A stretch of 64,000 bases of DNA from Sphingobacteriales bacterium (GTDB taxonomy: Bacteria > Bacteroidota > Bacteroidia > Chitinophagales > UBA2359), in assembly GCA_016711285.1 (NCBI GenBank), contig JADJTG010000012.1, forward strand, positions 124,001 to 188,000. Reading direction: 5' to 3'. The notes below the pieces were generated by a model that made no database searches, had not been told where the DNA came from, and saw nothing but the letters and a program-made list of their open reading frames with translations. This document shows, one piece after another, positions 25,466 through 36,669 of the stretch. A program made the position numbers and the translations under genes. Positions within the stretch are counted from its first letter, which is position 1. The number at the start of each line of letters is the position of its first letter.

Positions 25466-28400
25466 TTAGCGTTTAATAAAACGTTGATGCAAAGTTTGTT
25501 GTGCATCACCAACCTCTAACCAATATACCCCTGCCGACAACTGACTCATATCCAAAGTGAAAGTATTTTCGCCGCTATGGGCTTCTGCCTGTTGTATGCT
25601 CAATATTTTTCCTTCTATATTGCTAACCTGTATGCGTACAGTTTCGTCAGCAACGCTTTCCAACACCACTGTCAATACATCATTTACCGGAACAGGAGAT
25701 ACGCTCAACAATTGGAATGTTTCGGGTTGGCGATAGAGCGTCACTATGCGCGAAGCCGTTTCTTGTCCGCTTTCATCGCGTATCAATAATTGATAGTAAA
25801 TAGTTCCTTTTTTAAGGTCTTTATCTTCAAAGGTATAGTGTTGGGTGGCATTGCTGTTTTCAGTGCCATTGATACGGGCAATCTCTTTAAACGCTACGCC
25901 ATCAAAAGAGCGCGTGAGGATATATTCGTTTTTGCCGCTTTCGGTGGCACTTGCCCACGAAAGTACATTAGCATCGCTGCGCACAGTTCCTTCAAAATAC
26001 AACAAATCCACTGCTAATTTATAACAAGCCACTATCTCCTGTGCTACATTATCAGCCGCACAACCCGCTTGGTCAGATACTGCAATAGTATAAGTAGAGC
26101 CGTCAGGGAAAGTATTTACCAAAAAATTGTTCGGCATACGAAATAGAAGCATCATCATTATAGTCGCCTTCTATAATATAGTAGCCGTCCTGCGCTTGCC
26201 ACCATAGGTATTCAGGCAAGCCGCCCGTAATACCTGCAAACACCTGAAATTCTCCCAAATCATTCAAACACTCTATACTATGATAAATAACGATAGGCTC
26301 TAAAAATACCACCGGTGTTCCTGCTGCAATTTGAGTACAATTATCATTCAAATCCACCATTCCATTGCCGATAGCATTACCCGCCACCGCCGAAATATAA
26401 TAAATGGTATTGCGCGAAGGCACATCGGAAGCCGTAAAAACACCTGTGCTATTGGAGGCAAAAATAGTACCCGCCGAAGCATCAGCCGTAGAATGTATAA
26501 TGTACATCAAAGCATCATCTTCTTCTAATACGGGTGTTCCGACAATAACGGCAGACTGCGCCGTGCCGCCATCACAAATATACTGAATAGATGCCGGCAT
26601 TGTACCTGCTTCGGCATCGCAGGGGTCGCAATATGGCAAACCAAAGGTAAATTGTGATAAACAACCGCTTTCGCTGTCGCTTACAGTCACCGTATGCACC
26701 ATACCATCACCCAACATATTGATAGTAGCACTCGGATTAGCCGCCGATAATTGTACAAAAACACCGCTATTGTTCATCACCGTAATTGTGCCGGTGCTTT
26801 GAGTAGTAAATCCGCTCAAATTAAACGTCACCGGAATATTGCCACTGCCGTCATCTATACAATCACCTATACCCACATATATTTCGGGGGCATTATATAC
26901 CGTCACATTTTGCGTGGCATATTGCACACAGGCAAAATCGCCAAATACAATATGTTCAATCGTAATGGTATTTGCATATTGGTTCAAAGGCATACCGCTA
27001 ATAACCACACTGTTTTCCTGCGTATTATAATAAGGTTGTCCGTTTACGGCTACATTGTATTGCCCACCCAAGCTCACTGCCGAAATACCGATTTCAGTAT
27101 CATTGGAGCAATATACATTCATAGAAGTAGTAAAAGCAGGGTCGGGGAGAGGGAAAATTTTTACTTTTTGGGTAAAAGAAGTCGCACAATCACCTTGCCC
27201 CACCGTATAAGTAACATAATAATTACCGGGTTCTAAACCATCTATGGTAAAATAACCCGTCACAGGGTCAATATTAATACCCTCAGAAGACCAAGTACCA
27301 CCGGGCGTATTGGGTGTAAATGCAGTATATACATCATCGCCGTAGCAGAAATTACCGTCAGAAAAATAAGCATCGGCATTGCCGCCTATCAGCGTAACGG
27401 TTTTGGTGATGGTATCGTTGAGGTTGCAGGCATCAGGGTTAGAGGCGATAAGCGTTACTAAATAAGTGCCTTCGGCTTCGTAAGTAACAGTAGGGTTGGT
27501 ATCAGTAGAAGTGATGCCGTTGCCAAAATCCCAAAAATAGCCCACCGCTTCGGTGCTGGTATTTTCAAAGGTCAGCGTTTCGGGGGCGCAGCCTGTTTCG
27601 GGAACAATAAAATCTGCTGTTACCAAATTAGGTTCAAAGGCAAATTTGATAGCACCCATATTACAGTTAGGGCTGCCGTTTTCGGGAGACCACACGCCCG
27701 GAGTTGTCGGGAAATTATTGCCACCGCAAGCAGCGCACACCGCCTGATATATTACACCTTCTTTGTCAAAACGGCTCGTTCCGCCATCTACGTGTTCTGC
27801 TGCCATAGGCGAACCAAAGAAAGTAGCATAATTCAAAGAGGCGGCGTTGGGTTCTAAGACCATAAAACAAAAATCGCTGCCATCGGTATTACTTTGATAA
27901 GCATCAGGCGTAATAGGCAAGCCTTGCGTATTGCCGCCCGTAGAGTTTACGGCACCGCCCCAGCCGGATATATAAATTTTTCCGCATTTATCCACTAAAA
28001 ACGCCGAAGGCGAAATATTGGAGTTGGTGTTAGTACCGGCTCCGAATACCGTAGAGAACACTGAATTATTTAATTGCGAACCGAGTTTTTGAATAAACTG
28101 TCTGCCATTGGCATTGGAATATACGCCTTCCGATACCGGATAGTTGCCGCGAGAAATGCCATATACATATACAAATCCCGCATTATCCAATTCTACAAAA
28201 TAAACTTGGTCAAATTGAGTAGTACCCAAAAAAGTGCTGTTTAATACCGCACCGCCATCATTGGATATGTGCGCTACAAAACCATCTACATTACCGTTTT
28301 GTACTTCATCAAAACCATCAATTACGGGAAAATCGCTACTGCTTGTACCGCCGCCTACATACACATTTCGGCTTCGTCTATTTTAGCGGAATATGCTCCA

Positions 28401-29898
28401 TCTGCATCGCTGCCACCCAAATAGGTAGCCCATTGCAGCGTGCTCAAATCCGCCGAAAATTTGGCAACAATTCCGTCCTGACCACCCTGAAGCGTACTTT
28501 GATAAGCATTATTGCTCGCCGGAAAATCATCGGATAAAGTGCTGGAAACGATGACAATATTATCATTCGCATCTAATACCACTTCGCCACGCGCAATATC
28601 GCCATAGTTATAGTTCAGTTGCAAGGCTTCGTTGAAGCCGTCATTGTGGCTGCCACCCAAATAAGTACCACCGGTGAGCGCGCCGCCATCTGCCGAAAAT
28701 TTCGCAACGACAATATCGCTGCCCAGATCGTAGCCTACATTATTCAAATCGCTCGAAATACCGCCGTTGAACGTGGCATCATAAGCATTGGAAGGAAGAG
28801 GAAAATTTTCAGAAGCCGTAGTGCCCAATACAATCAATTCATTGTTGCTATTAACAATGAGGCTGTGCGGAAACTCGCTGCCCGCCCCGCCCAAGTAGGT
28901 TGAATACACCAAATCAGTGCCGTCCGGTGTGTATTTGGTAATGGTAATATCTGTTCCTGAAATATTAAAAAACGGGTCGCCGCCGCCGTATTCCTGCGAA
29001 AACGCACCGATAGTCGTAGGATAACCGTCATTTACGCCATACGAAAAAGGGTCAAAGCCGATACCGCCGCCGTAAAAATTACCATCTACATCATAGGTAG
29101 CGGTGCTACCCCAGTTGTCGGCAGCAGCTCCGGTGAGCGTAGCAAATACGATTTCGGGGTCAATAATCAAAGGGAGGCTGCTATTGTAACCATCGGGAAA
29201 CGAAAAACCGATAGCTCCGTTGCTGAATATATATTCACAGGCAACTTTTTGTTGCACACCATTCACAATTTGATAGCTGTAAGGCGATTTTTGTATCAGT
29301 GTTTCAATGGAAGTTTGCAAATGAAGCTCACCGTTTTTGAGCATCAAGCCGTCCAAACCATTAAAACGCAGCAAAATCTGGTTGGCATCGGCGTTGGGAG
29401 CTACGATAAAATCATATTTAATATGACCATTTTTGCTGTACACATCCATATCTACACCCTCGTATAAGTTCAAAAGTCGTGTTTGGCGATACACTGGTAC
29501 ATGAGTAGCCCAACGGCTCGGTTTATTGCCTAAATAATAATTGCGATAAGAATCGTAAGCTGCTGCCCCTTCGCTTTCGGCGGCGGCAGCACCTACAAAT
29601 TCTATATTAAAAAAATGATAATCCAAAGCACTCACATCCTCTTTGGCAACGTGCCCGTGTTTTACTTCTTCTATCAATTCCAAGTGCTCGGCGCAATGAG
29701 CATAAAATGGAGCTTGTTCTTTTCTACGAGCATTTTGCCGTGATTCAACTCTGCGCGATACCAAATACGGCTGTCCCATTGCCCCTTATTGGCAGTAAGT
29801 TGTAATTGAGAGCCATCAGGCGAGCCACCTTCTTCGGCACTTAAATATACAAAAGGCAAATGTAACAACAGAAAAATGTAAAATAATTGATTTTTCAT
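25466..29898 (-). CDS. Large T9SS-secreted protein with SBBP repeats and PKD domain (frameshifted)
   Basis: ATG 29898 gives the signal peptide MKNQLFYIFLLLHLPFVYLSA, then LQLTANKGQWDSRIWYRAEL, the DUF7948-like opening of SBBP proteins. Beta-propeller-like SBBP repeats follow (pattern VAKFSADG...YSTYLGG...D). Next comes a PKD domain (CAPETLTFENTSTEAVGYFWDFGNG) and Ig-like segments rich in paired Cys. The C-terminus is a T9SS type A signal (VSPVPVNDVLTVVL ... SAGVYWLEVG ... HQRFIKR). Frame changes are at about 29,710, 28,362 and 26,130. About 1,475 residues. It is probably an exported surface or extracellular protein of unknown role. Confidence 0.85.
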
Positions 29899-30153
29899 AT
29901 TAATTTATTTTAACATATATTATAATCTAATACAAATAATTATTAATAGCGTAAAGGAACAAATTTTTTTACAGTAAAGCTATTTTTTTTATAAACTTTT
30001 GTTAAAAGTGTCTGTATTAAAGTCAATTTTATCGTTATTATCCGACCTCAGCTGCGAATGAATAATTTTTAGGTGAATAATTTTTGATTTTTAAAAGTAT
30101 TGTCGTGATATCTTCGTATTTTCACGTCCAATTTTAAACATTCATTATTAATT

Positions 30154-30534
30154 ATGAGTACACACAATCAACTTCAAGACGCTCATTTTGAGCTTAAACT
30201 TTGGATTAACGAATTACTGTTTTTCAAACAAGAAATTGGCTTGTATGAAAATTATTTGGGCGGATTAGCTAATAAAAATACTTCCAACGAAATGTTTGCC
30301 CAATTGGAGCATTTTCAAAATCAGTTCATTCGTCAAAAAGAAGTAAATGACGAATTGCGCCACGAACTCAAAGCCCACGAAAACCATCTGGAAGCGCTGA
30401 GTGAATTGAACAGCGGCGATGCCGAAAGCCAGCATCACCATAGTTTGAAAGAAAAAGTGAGTATCTTCAAAAAAATATACGGCGAATTGAAAGAGGATTT
30501 TTATCGTTTTGCTGCCACTTGGGATAAAAAATAA
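30154..30534 (+). CDS. Hypothetical coiled-coil protein (126 aa)
   Basis: Family not recognised; intact. The sequence is helical throughout, with heptad-like runs (FELKLWINELLFFKQEIGLYENYLG, then LEHFQNQFIRQKEVNDELRHELKAHENHLEAL) and a His-rich turn (ESQHHHS). No signal peptide or membrane segment. It lies upstream of dprA with a terminator between, so it is transcribed separately. It may be a small cytoplasmic stress protein, but nothing proves this. Confidence 0.7.
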   Translation: MSTHNQLQDAHFELKLWINELLFFKQEIGLYENYLGGLANKNTSNEMFAQLEHFQNQFIRQKEVNDELRHELKAHENHLEALSELNSGDAESQHHHSLKEKVSIFKKIYGELKEDFYRFAATWDKK

Positions 30535-30559
30535 GCAAGTGCTTTTTTTGTTTTTTTCT

Positions 30560-30616
30560 ACCGCAAATATGGCAATACTCAGCAAAAGTATTGCTTTATT
30601 TGCGGTTCTTTTTTTA
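30560..30616 (+). terminator. Rho-independent terminator upstream of dprA
   Basis: ACCGCAAATA...GCAATACT pairs with AGTATTGC...TATTTGCGGT, followed by a T-rich run. Confidence 0.85.
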
Positions 30617-30657
30617 TTACTTATTTTTCAAAGCCTTATATCACCACATCTCAAATT

Positions 30658-31788
30658 ATGGCTTTTTCCGACTTGTTGCAGGCTACTGCGGCTCTTACTT
30701 TCATACCCGGCATCGGCGATACCACCGCCAAACTCCTCATCAGCTATTGCGGCGGTGCTGCCGAAGTATTCCGTGCCTCCAAACGCGACCTGCTCCGCAT
30801 CAATGGCATTGGCGAAAGCACCGCCGACAGTTTGCTCCTCCACAAAAACAATGCCCTGCACCGCGCCGAACAAGAACTGACCTTTGCCGAAAAAAACGCC
30901 ATTCAAGTATTGCCTTTCAACGATAAGAGCTATCCCTACCGCCTCAAAAATTGCCCCGACAGCCCTTTGTTGCTCTATTATAAAGGCACTGCCGACCTGC
31001 AAGCGCAGCGTATGGTAGCTATTGTGGGTACGCGCCGTCCCAGCGATTACGGGCGCGAGTGGTGTGTGCAGTTGCTACAAGATTTAGTGCCTTATCATAC
31101 CTGCATTGTAAGTGGTTTGGCGTATGGCATTGACCAGACAGCGCATAGTGCCGCCGTAAAAAACCAAATTCCCACTATCGGTGTACTGGCACACGGCTTA
31201 GACCGCCTCTATCCGGCGGCGCATAAAAATCTCGCTCAAAAAATGCTCGAAAATGGCGGTTTATTGAGCGATTTTCCCAGCCAAACCCAACCCGATCGCG
31301 AAAATTTTCCGCAGCGCAATCGTATTATTGCCGGTATGTGCGACCTCACTATCGTGGTAGAAACCGCTCTCAAAGGCGGCTCTATGATTACGGCATATTA
31401 CGCACAAGAATACAACCGTGATGTGGCGGCACTCTGCGGCAGAAGCACGGATATTGCTTCGCAAGGCTGCAATTTGCTGATAAAAAAGAACATAGCAGCA
31501 TTGGTAGAAAATGCCGAAGATATTGCTAACCTGATGATGTGGGAAAAAGATGACCTTTCTTCCGCATCAAAGCATACTATTCAGCGACCGCTTTTTGTGG
31601 ATTTAGGAGATGAAGAAAAAGCCATTGCCGAGGCTCTCCAACAAGAAAACGACACCTCCCTGCATATCGATGTACTCGCTGCCCGACTTCAATGGAGCAG
31701 TAGCACATTGGCAGCAAAATTATTGGGAATGGAATTGTTGGGATTAATAAAAAGAATGCCCGGAAATTTGGTTCGTTGGGTACGATGA
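30658..31788 (+). CDS. dprA: DNA-processing protein DprA
   Basis: 376 residues, intact. DprA loads RecA on incoming single-stranded DNA during natural transformation. The N-terminal SAM/HhH part (LTFIPGIGDTTAKLLI, then INGIGESTADSLL) precedes the Rossmann-like core: VAIVGTRRPSDYG, IVSGLAYGIDQTAHSAA, LAHGLDRLYPAAHKNLA, FPQRNRIIAGMCDLTIVVE and GGSMITAYYAQEYNRDVAALCG. The C-terminal winged helix (LAARLQWSSSTLAAKLLGMELLGLIKRMPGNLVRW) is complete. It stands alone and is convergent with the HtrA gene 19 bp away. Confidence 0.97.
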   Translation: MAFSDLLQATAALTFIPGIGDTTAKLLISYCGGAAEVFRASKRDLLRINGIGESTADSLLLHKNNALHRAEQELTFAEKNAIQVLPFNDKSYPYRLKNCPDSPLLLYYKGTADLQAQRMVAIVGTRRPSDYGREWCVQLLQDLVPYHTCIVSGLAYGIDQTAHSAAVKNQIPTIGVLAHGLDRLYPAAHKNLAQKMLENGGLLSDFPSQTQPDRENFPQRNRIIAGMCDLTIVVETALKGGSMITAYYAQEYNRDVAALCGRSTDIASQGCNLLIKKNIAALVENAEDIANLMMWEKDDLSSASKHTIQRPLFVDLGDEEKAIAEALQQENDTSLHIDVLAARLQWSSSTLAAKLLGMELLGLIKRMPGNLVRWVR

Positions 31789-31807
31789 TATTGCTTTGGT
31801 TTCATTT

Positions 31808-33295
31808 TTAACGTTTCCAAGTGAAGCCGTAGCGCACTAATTTGGGCGTACCCGGATACACACCTTCCAAAATAACCGCATCGCCCGAATGCAACTGTGC
31901 CAACTGATTGAAAAAGTCTTCTACTGATTTCACCGATTCATTATTGATGCGGTTAATGATAAAATTGGAGCGCATCGTGGTATTATTTTGCAAAAGCCCT
32001 GCATTCAGACGAATTAAACGAATACCATGTCGCAATCCCAAACGATTGAGTTCATTGGTCGGCATTTCCTCCAATTTTGCACCCAATAAATTCTCCATTT
32101 CAATACGATTATCAGTAAGCAAGCCTTCGCCCTGATTGGTATTGCGCAGCATAATATCGGTAAAATATTCTTTTCCTTTCCGCCATACCGTCAAAGATAC
32201 AATTTCTCCCGGTCGGAAATTGGCTATTTTTTCCTGATAATCTGCCGTAGAATTGACTACAAAACCGTTGATTTCTATAATAACATCGCCTTGTTGTAAT
32301 TTTGCACTTTCGGCAGCACTCCCCCGCGATACACCCGCTACATATACGCCGCGTGTATTTTTCAACAGTAATTGCTGGCGCATATTTTCGTCTATATTTT
32401 GTACGCTTGCGCCTAATACCGCCCTTTGCACATTGCCGTAGTAGCGCAGGTCGTTGATGATTTTTTGGGTAAGGTTGGCAGGAATAGCAAAAGAGAAACC
32501 CGAATATTGCCCGTGCGAAGTGGCAATTGCGGTATTTACGCCCACCAATTCGCCGCGCAAATTTACCAATGCACCGCCACTGCTGCCCTGATTGACAGCG
32601 GCATCGGTTTGGATAAAGGATTCTATTGCGGTTTCGCCTTCAATCAATCCCAAACTTCGTCCCTTGGCACAAACAATACCGGCAGTGACGGTAGAGTTGA
32701 GATTAAACGGATTGCCCACCGCCAATACCCACTCGCCCACCCGCAAAAGGTCGGAATTGCCAAAATTGGCATACGGCAGGTTGGCGGCATTTATTTGTAT
32801 AAGTGCCAAATCGGTATCGGGGTCAGTGCCAATCAAAGATGCCGTATAGGTTTGTTTGTTTTGTAATGTCACCTGAATTACATCACCCTGCTCTATAACG
32901 TGGTTATTGGTCAAAATTAAGCCGTTGGACTTGATGATGACACCGGAGCCGGTGGCGATTTTGTCGGTATTTGTATTATTGTTGTTGTAAGGTGCGGTAG
33001 CGGGCAGTGGCTCAAAGTCGGTATTGCCGAAATTGTAAGGATTGCGTCTGCCTACGCTGATGTGTACCACAAATGCCGTGGCACGCTCGGCGGCTTTGGT
33101 AAAATCAGCTAAGGTATAGGGTAATTGTGCATCGGGAACCAAAGCGGCAAAGCTGTAATCCAGCGGCACCTCGTTGCGTAGTACGACTACTTGTGCTTTA
33201 TACTCCAAAAAGCGATACACCAATACCCCACCTATTGCGCTTACAAAGCACAACAGCAATAAGAATATGGTTTTTCTCAATTCGGCGGTAGTCAT
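31808..33295 (-). CDS. HtrA/DegP-type serine protease with PDZ domains
   Basis: 495 residues, intact. An N-terminal membrane segment (residues 8-28) anchors it in the inner membrane, facing the periplasm. The catalytic triad is visible: H132 (LTNNHVIEQ), D162 (DPDTDLALIQ) and S239 (NQGSSGGALVN). A first PDZ domain follows (LLKNTRGVYVAGVSRGSAA ... GDVIIEINGFVVNSTADYQEKI) and a second degenerate PDZ domain (RLNAGLLQ...NRINNESVKSVEDFFNQL). It degrades or refolds damaged envelope proteins. The second PDZ lacks a clear GLGF-type carboxylate loop. Confidence 0.95.
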   Translation of the reverse strand: MTTAELRKTIFLLLLCFVSAIGGVLVYRFLEYKAQVVVLRNEVPLDYSFAALVPDAQLPYTLADFTKAAERATAFVVHISVGRRNPYNFGNTDFEPLPATAPYNNNNTNTDKIATGSGVIIKSNGLILTNNHVIEQGDVIQVTLQNKQTYTASLIGTDPDTDLALIQINAANLPYANFGNSDLLRVGEWVLAVGNPFNLNSTVTAGIVCAKGRSLGLIEGETAIESFIQTDAAVNQGSSGGALVNLRGELVGVNTAIATSHGQYSGFSFAIPANLTQKIINDLRYYGNVQRAVLGASVQNIDENMRQQLLLKNTRGVYVAGVSRGSAAESAKLQQGDVIIEINGFVVNSTADYQEKIANFRPGEIVSLTVWRKGKEYFTDIMLRNTNQGEGLLTDNRIEMENLLGAKLEEMPTNELNRLGLRHGIRLIRLNAGLLQNNTTMRSNFIINRINNESVKSVEDFFNQLAQLHSGDAVILEGVYPGTPKLVRYGFTWKR

Positions 33296-33602
33296 ATCTC
33301 ACATCAAGCATTGGCTTTTTTATATCTATCAAAAATCGGGCTAATTTTCATATATGTTGTTTTTTTTTATTTGTATTTTTAAAAAAAGCTGCTTTTTATT
33401 GAAAAAAAATTATAAACTATATTTTTATCAAAAAATATTGTCACCGTGCATATCCGTCATAGTAGCAAGATATGTTGAATTTTAAAGACAACATCTGCTA
33501 CATCTGTTTACAAACTACCAAATATATCATCTCATACATAAAGTACACCTAACAATAAAACAACACAATACATTCATTTTTAAATATTTAATGCAAATTT
33601 AT
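33296..33602. other. Intergenic region between protease and glycosyltransferase (307 bp)
   Basis: Strongly AT-rich; it contains the promoter of the protease gene. I saw no hairpin, repeat or ORF worth reporting. Confidence 0.5.
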
Positions 33603-34532
33603 TTAAAATTTTGTTGAAGTATCCGAAGGATAAAATTTTTCTGCCAATATATAATTTTTATATTCAAAAAAGCGGTAGCCCGTCAGTTGCTCCAATCGAT
33701 ACAGCAGGCGGTCTTTCCATGAGTTTCCGTGCTTATACTGTGCAGGTTGATAATCAAAATGCCAGTCCTGTGCGGCTATACGCGCTTGCATCACGGCGGG
33801 AGCTGTACCTGTGAATTTCAATAAATCATCTACTTCGGAGTAGGTAAATTGGGCGGCGACATTGCGCTGTATCCAAGTATCGCTGTGCCAAAGGCGATTG
33901 AAATTTTTGATTTTGGCTTGTTGTTTCTGAGGATTTTTTACCCACCCATAATGATACACCGCCGCCGGAATTAATGCAGCTTTTACTTTTTGTCCATTTT
34001 TACGAAACCCCTGCGCATCACCGAAAGAGCGCACTTCTCCATTATAACGCAGCACTCGAATTTCGCGGCGATACCAACGCCGTGCCGTGCCCACATAATC
34101 ATAGCTGCCGTAAAAATGGTGATAATTCAACAACAGAGCTTCTATATCGGTGTGTTCCGAATAATGCTGCATTGCCTGACGTATAACGGGATAATCGGAC
34201 TCGTGCAATACTTCATCTGCTTGCAAATAAATTGCCCACCGACTGTCGGGAACTATTGCCGCCAATGCTTTGTCGGTTTCCTGTGCCAATACTTGTCCGC
34301 CCTGCCGCAAACTGTCGTCCCACACCGAATGTATAATTTTTATTTTTGGCGAAGCAATATTTTCTATCAAGCGCAAAGTATCATCTTCCGACTTACCTAC
34401 ATTTACAATGACCTCATCGCAGAGCGGCAGCATAGACCGGATAGATTCTACCACCGGATAATCATATAGAAGCGCATTGCGCACAAAGGTAAAACCGCTT
34501 ACTTTCACGTTTAAAGTTGTATTATTGCACAA
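33603..34532 (-). CDS. Glycosyltransferase, GT-A fold (family 2-like)
   Basis: 309 residues, intact. The N-terminus (VKVSGFTFVRNALLYDYPVVESI, then CDEVIVNVGKSEDDT) has the nucleotide-binding strand-helix of GT2 enzymes. WAIYLQADEVLHESD carries the acidic metal-binding pair in the DxD position. The second half is rich in aromatic residues (HHFYGSYDYVGTARRWYRREIRV). The donor and acceptor are unknown. It stands alone, not in a polysaccharide cluster, so it may act in surface glycan or protein glycosylation, which is inference. Confidence 0.82.
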   Translation of the reverse strand: MCNNTTLNVKVSGFTFVRNALLYDYPVVESIRSMLPLCDEVIVNVGKSEDDTLRLIENIASPKIKIIHSVWDDSLRQGGQVLAQETDKALAAIVPDSRWAIYLQADEVLHESDYPVIRQAMQHYSEHTDIEALLLNYHHFYGSYDYVGTARRWYRREIRVLRYNGEVRSFGDAQGFRKNGQKVKAALIPAAVYHYGWVKNPQKQQAKIKNFNRLWHSDTWIQRNVAAQFTYSEVDDLLKFTGTAPAVMQARIAAQDWHFDYQPAQYKHGNSWKDRLLYRLEQLTGYRFFEYKNYILAEKFYPSDTSTKF

Positions 34533-34607
34533 AAATAGCGATTTTTTAAGCCGTTTTTTTGTTATTAAAATAATTAAATAATTGTAGATTTTGTGTCATT
34601 AAAATTT

Positions 34608-35699
34608 ATGAACACTGCAAATATGTACGGAAGCCTCGCTAATGCCGATGAAGTGCTGCTTTTGGTAGAGCAGGTGCTGCGCTACAACGAACAAGCCGAA
34701 CAAAATGGTCTATTGAAATCGTGTGTGTGCATTTGGGGCAAGCATGGAACCGGAAAAACGGAATTAGTGCAGTATATCGCTCAAAAAAACGGTTTGCAAT
34801 GTTGCTATGTGGCGGCGGCGCAATTGGAAGAAATGGGCGACTGGCTCGGTATGCCCTTTATTGACGACAGAAAACGCACGCACTTTGCGCCGCCGCAGTG
34901 GGTGCCGCAAACAGCAGGTGGCATTCTGCTCCTCGACGATTTTAACCGCGCCGAAGAGCGCATCATTCGCGGATTGATGCAACTGCTCCTGCAACAGCAA
35001 CTGATGAGTTGGAAACTACCGCCGCGGTGGACTGTCATCTGCACCGCCAACCCCGACAACGGCGACTACGCCGTGAGCCGCTTAGATGATGCCCTCCTCA
35101 CACGGCTGCTCCATATTTCCTTGCGCTGGGACACCGCCTCGTGGGTGCGCTGGGCACTACGAAACGGCATCGATACTCGTTGCATTGCTTTTGTACAGTT
35201 GCAGCCCAATTTGATGCAGGCGGGCGAGCGCACTACACCACGCACACTCACACAATTTTTTTCACATTTGAGCCATATCCCTGATTGGGAACAACAAAAA
35301 TTTTTGGTAGCCCTAATAGCGCAAGCCTGCTTAGACGACAATACGGCAGCAGCTTTTATGGGATTTCTGGAAGAAGACCTCCAACGCCTCGTATCGCCTC
35401 AGCAATTATTGAGTTGTATCAATTTTGAGCAGGAAATAGCACCGCTTTTGTCGGAGCAAGGGCAACGCATTGATAAATGGGCAGCCCTAATACAACACCT
35501 TTATTTGTATATACACGAACAGCCGCAGCATATTTTAACGCCACAAGCCCTGAATAATTTGTATGCACTGCTCACACACTCCGCTTTGCCCGCCGATTTG
35601 CGCTATGTGCTGATGCGGCAATTAGCGGGTATTCCGCATAGCGGCTTGCAACAATTACTGGCAAAACCCGAATTGCACCGTTTTTTATTGATGGTATAA
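34608..35699 (+). CDS. MoxR-like AAA+ ATPase (AAA_5 type)
   Basis: The start at ATG 34608 (MNTANMYGSLANADEVL) is preferred over GTG 34593. Walker A is WGKHGTGKTELVQYIA, Walker B GGILLLDDFNRAEERI, sensor 1 VICTANPDNGDY, and the Arg-finger/sensor 2 region is SRLDDALLTRLLHISLRW. These fit the dynein-related AAA_5/MoxR clade, whose members act as chaperones that insert cofactors or remodel complexes, usually with a VWA-domain partner. No VWA gene is adjacent here. C-terminal 150 residues are helical. About 363 residues. Confidence 0.9.
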   Translation: MNTANMYGSLANADEVLLLVEQVLRYNEQAEQNGLLKSCVCIWGKHGTGKTELVQYIAQKNGLQCCYVAAAQLEEMGDWLGMPFIDDRKRTHFAPPQWVPQTAGGILLLDDFNRAEERIIRGLMQLLLQQQLMSWKLPPRWTVICTANPDNGDYAVSRLDDALLTRLLHISLRWDTASWVRWALRNGIDTRCIAFVQLQPNLMQAGERTTPRTLTQFFSHLSHIPDWEQQKFLVALIAQACLDDNTAAAFMGFLEEDLQRLVSPQQLLSCINFEQEIAPLLSEQGQRIDKWAALIQHLYLYIHEQPQHILTPQALNNLYALLTHSALPADLRYVLMRQLAGIPHSGLQQLLAKPELHRFLLMV

Positions 35700-35880
35700 A
35701 AAGAAATCACATTCCGTTTTTTTGGAACTAATTATAATACCTTGTTGTTACATAAAAAGTTTATTAAAAAATGATACCCTTGCGAAAAAATACTACTTTC
35801 ACCGCAACTTTTTTATCAGGTTATCGTCTAATTTTTTACGTTTATTAAACTTTCTAAAAAAACAATCTTTTATTAATAAT

Positions 35881-36576
35881 ATGAGTATGATGTATTGGCT
35901 GATTATCGGCGTATCTATGGCGGCGAGTGCTTTTGTGAGTTATATGCTGAAAAAAAGATTTCAGGAATATTCGCAAATGCCTCTGAGTTCGGGAATGACC
36001 GGTGCTGAAGTAGCAGAGAAAATGCTGCGCGATTATGGTGTAAATGATGTACGCGTAATTTCAGTACCCGGACAACTGACCGACCACTACAATCCGATGG
36101 ACAAAACCGTAAATCTGAGCGACTGGGTATATGCACAACGCACCATTGCGGCGGCGGCGGTAGCAGCACACGAATGCGGACACGCCGTACAACACGCCAC
36201 AGCCTATTCTATGTTGGGCTTGCGCTCCAAAATTGTACCGATGGTAAATGTCAGTTCCAGATTATCACAATTTGCGATAATGGCAGGTATTGCATTATAT
36301 GCAGGTGCAAAAATTCCTTGGGTATTGATGTTGGGTGTGGCTTTATTTGCCGTTACCACTTTGTTTGCTTTTATCACTTTGCCTGTAGAATTTGATGCCA
36401 GCCGTCGCGCCTTAGTATGGATTAAGAGTGCAGGTATTGCCGATGGCGAAGAACAACAACAAGCCTTTACTGCTTTGAAATGGGCGGCATCTACTTATGT
36501 AGTGGCGGCTTTGGCTTCATTGGCTCAGTTGCTGTATTATGCTTCTTTCTTGTTGAGAGGCAACAACAGAGAATAA
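35881..36576 (+). CDS. Membrane zinc metallopeptidase, YugP family
   Basis: ATG 35881 gives MSMMYWLIIGVSMAASAFVSYML, an N-terminal membrane helix. An ORF upstream extension is not needed. The soluble part contains the metal motif AAHECGHAVQHATAY (HExxH variant HECGH) and LTDHYNPMDKTVNLSD just before it. Two or three further membrane helices follow (FAIMAGIALYAGAKIPWVLMLGVALFAVTTLFAFI, then VVAALASLAQLLYYASFLL). About 231 residues, the family size. Substrates are unknown. Confidence 0.92.
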   Translation: MSMMYWLIIGVSMAASAFVSYMLKKRFQEYSQMPLSSGMTGAEVAEKMLRDYGVNDVRVISVPGQLTDHYNPMDKTVNLSDWVYAQRTIAAAAVAAHECGHAVQHATAYSMLGLRSKIVPMVNVSSRLSQFAIMAGIALYAGAKIPWVLMLGVALFAVTTLFAFITLPVEFDASRRALVWIKSAGIADGEEQQQAFTALKWAASTYVVAALASLAQLLYYASFLLRGNNRE

Positions 36577-36602
36577 CTAATATTTCTTCCTGATTTAATA
36601 TC

Positions 36603-36638
36603 TCAAAACGGGGCTGTATTCATACAGCCCCGTTTTTA
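36603..36638 (+). terminator. Rho-independent terminator of the YugP-type protease gene
   Basis: AAAACGGGGCTGTAT pairs with ATACAGCCCCGTTTT, followed by T-rich sequence. It separates the protease gene from the nuclease gene at 36670. Confidence 0.9.
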
Positions 36639-36669
36639 TTTTTATAAAGCATTTTTATTCGCTATTTTT

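Noticed and set aside
26751..27236. 161-residue plus-strand ORF
   Set aside because: Antisense to the SBBP/PKD protein, which has clear domains and a sorting signal on the minus strand.
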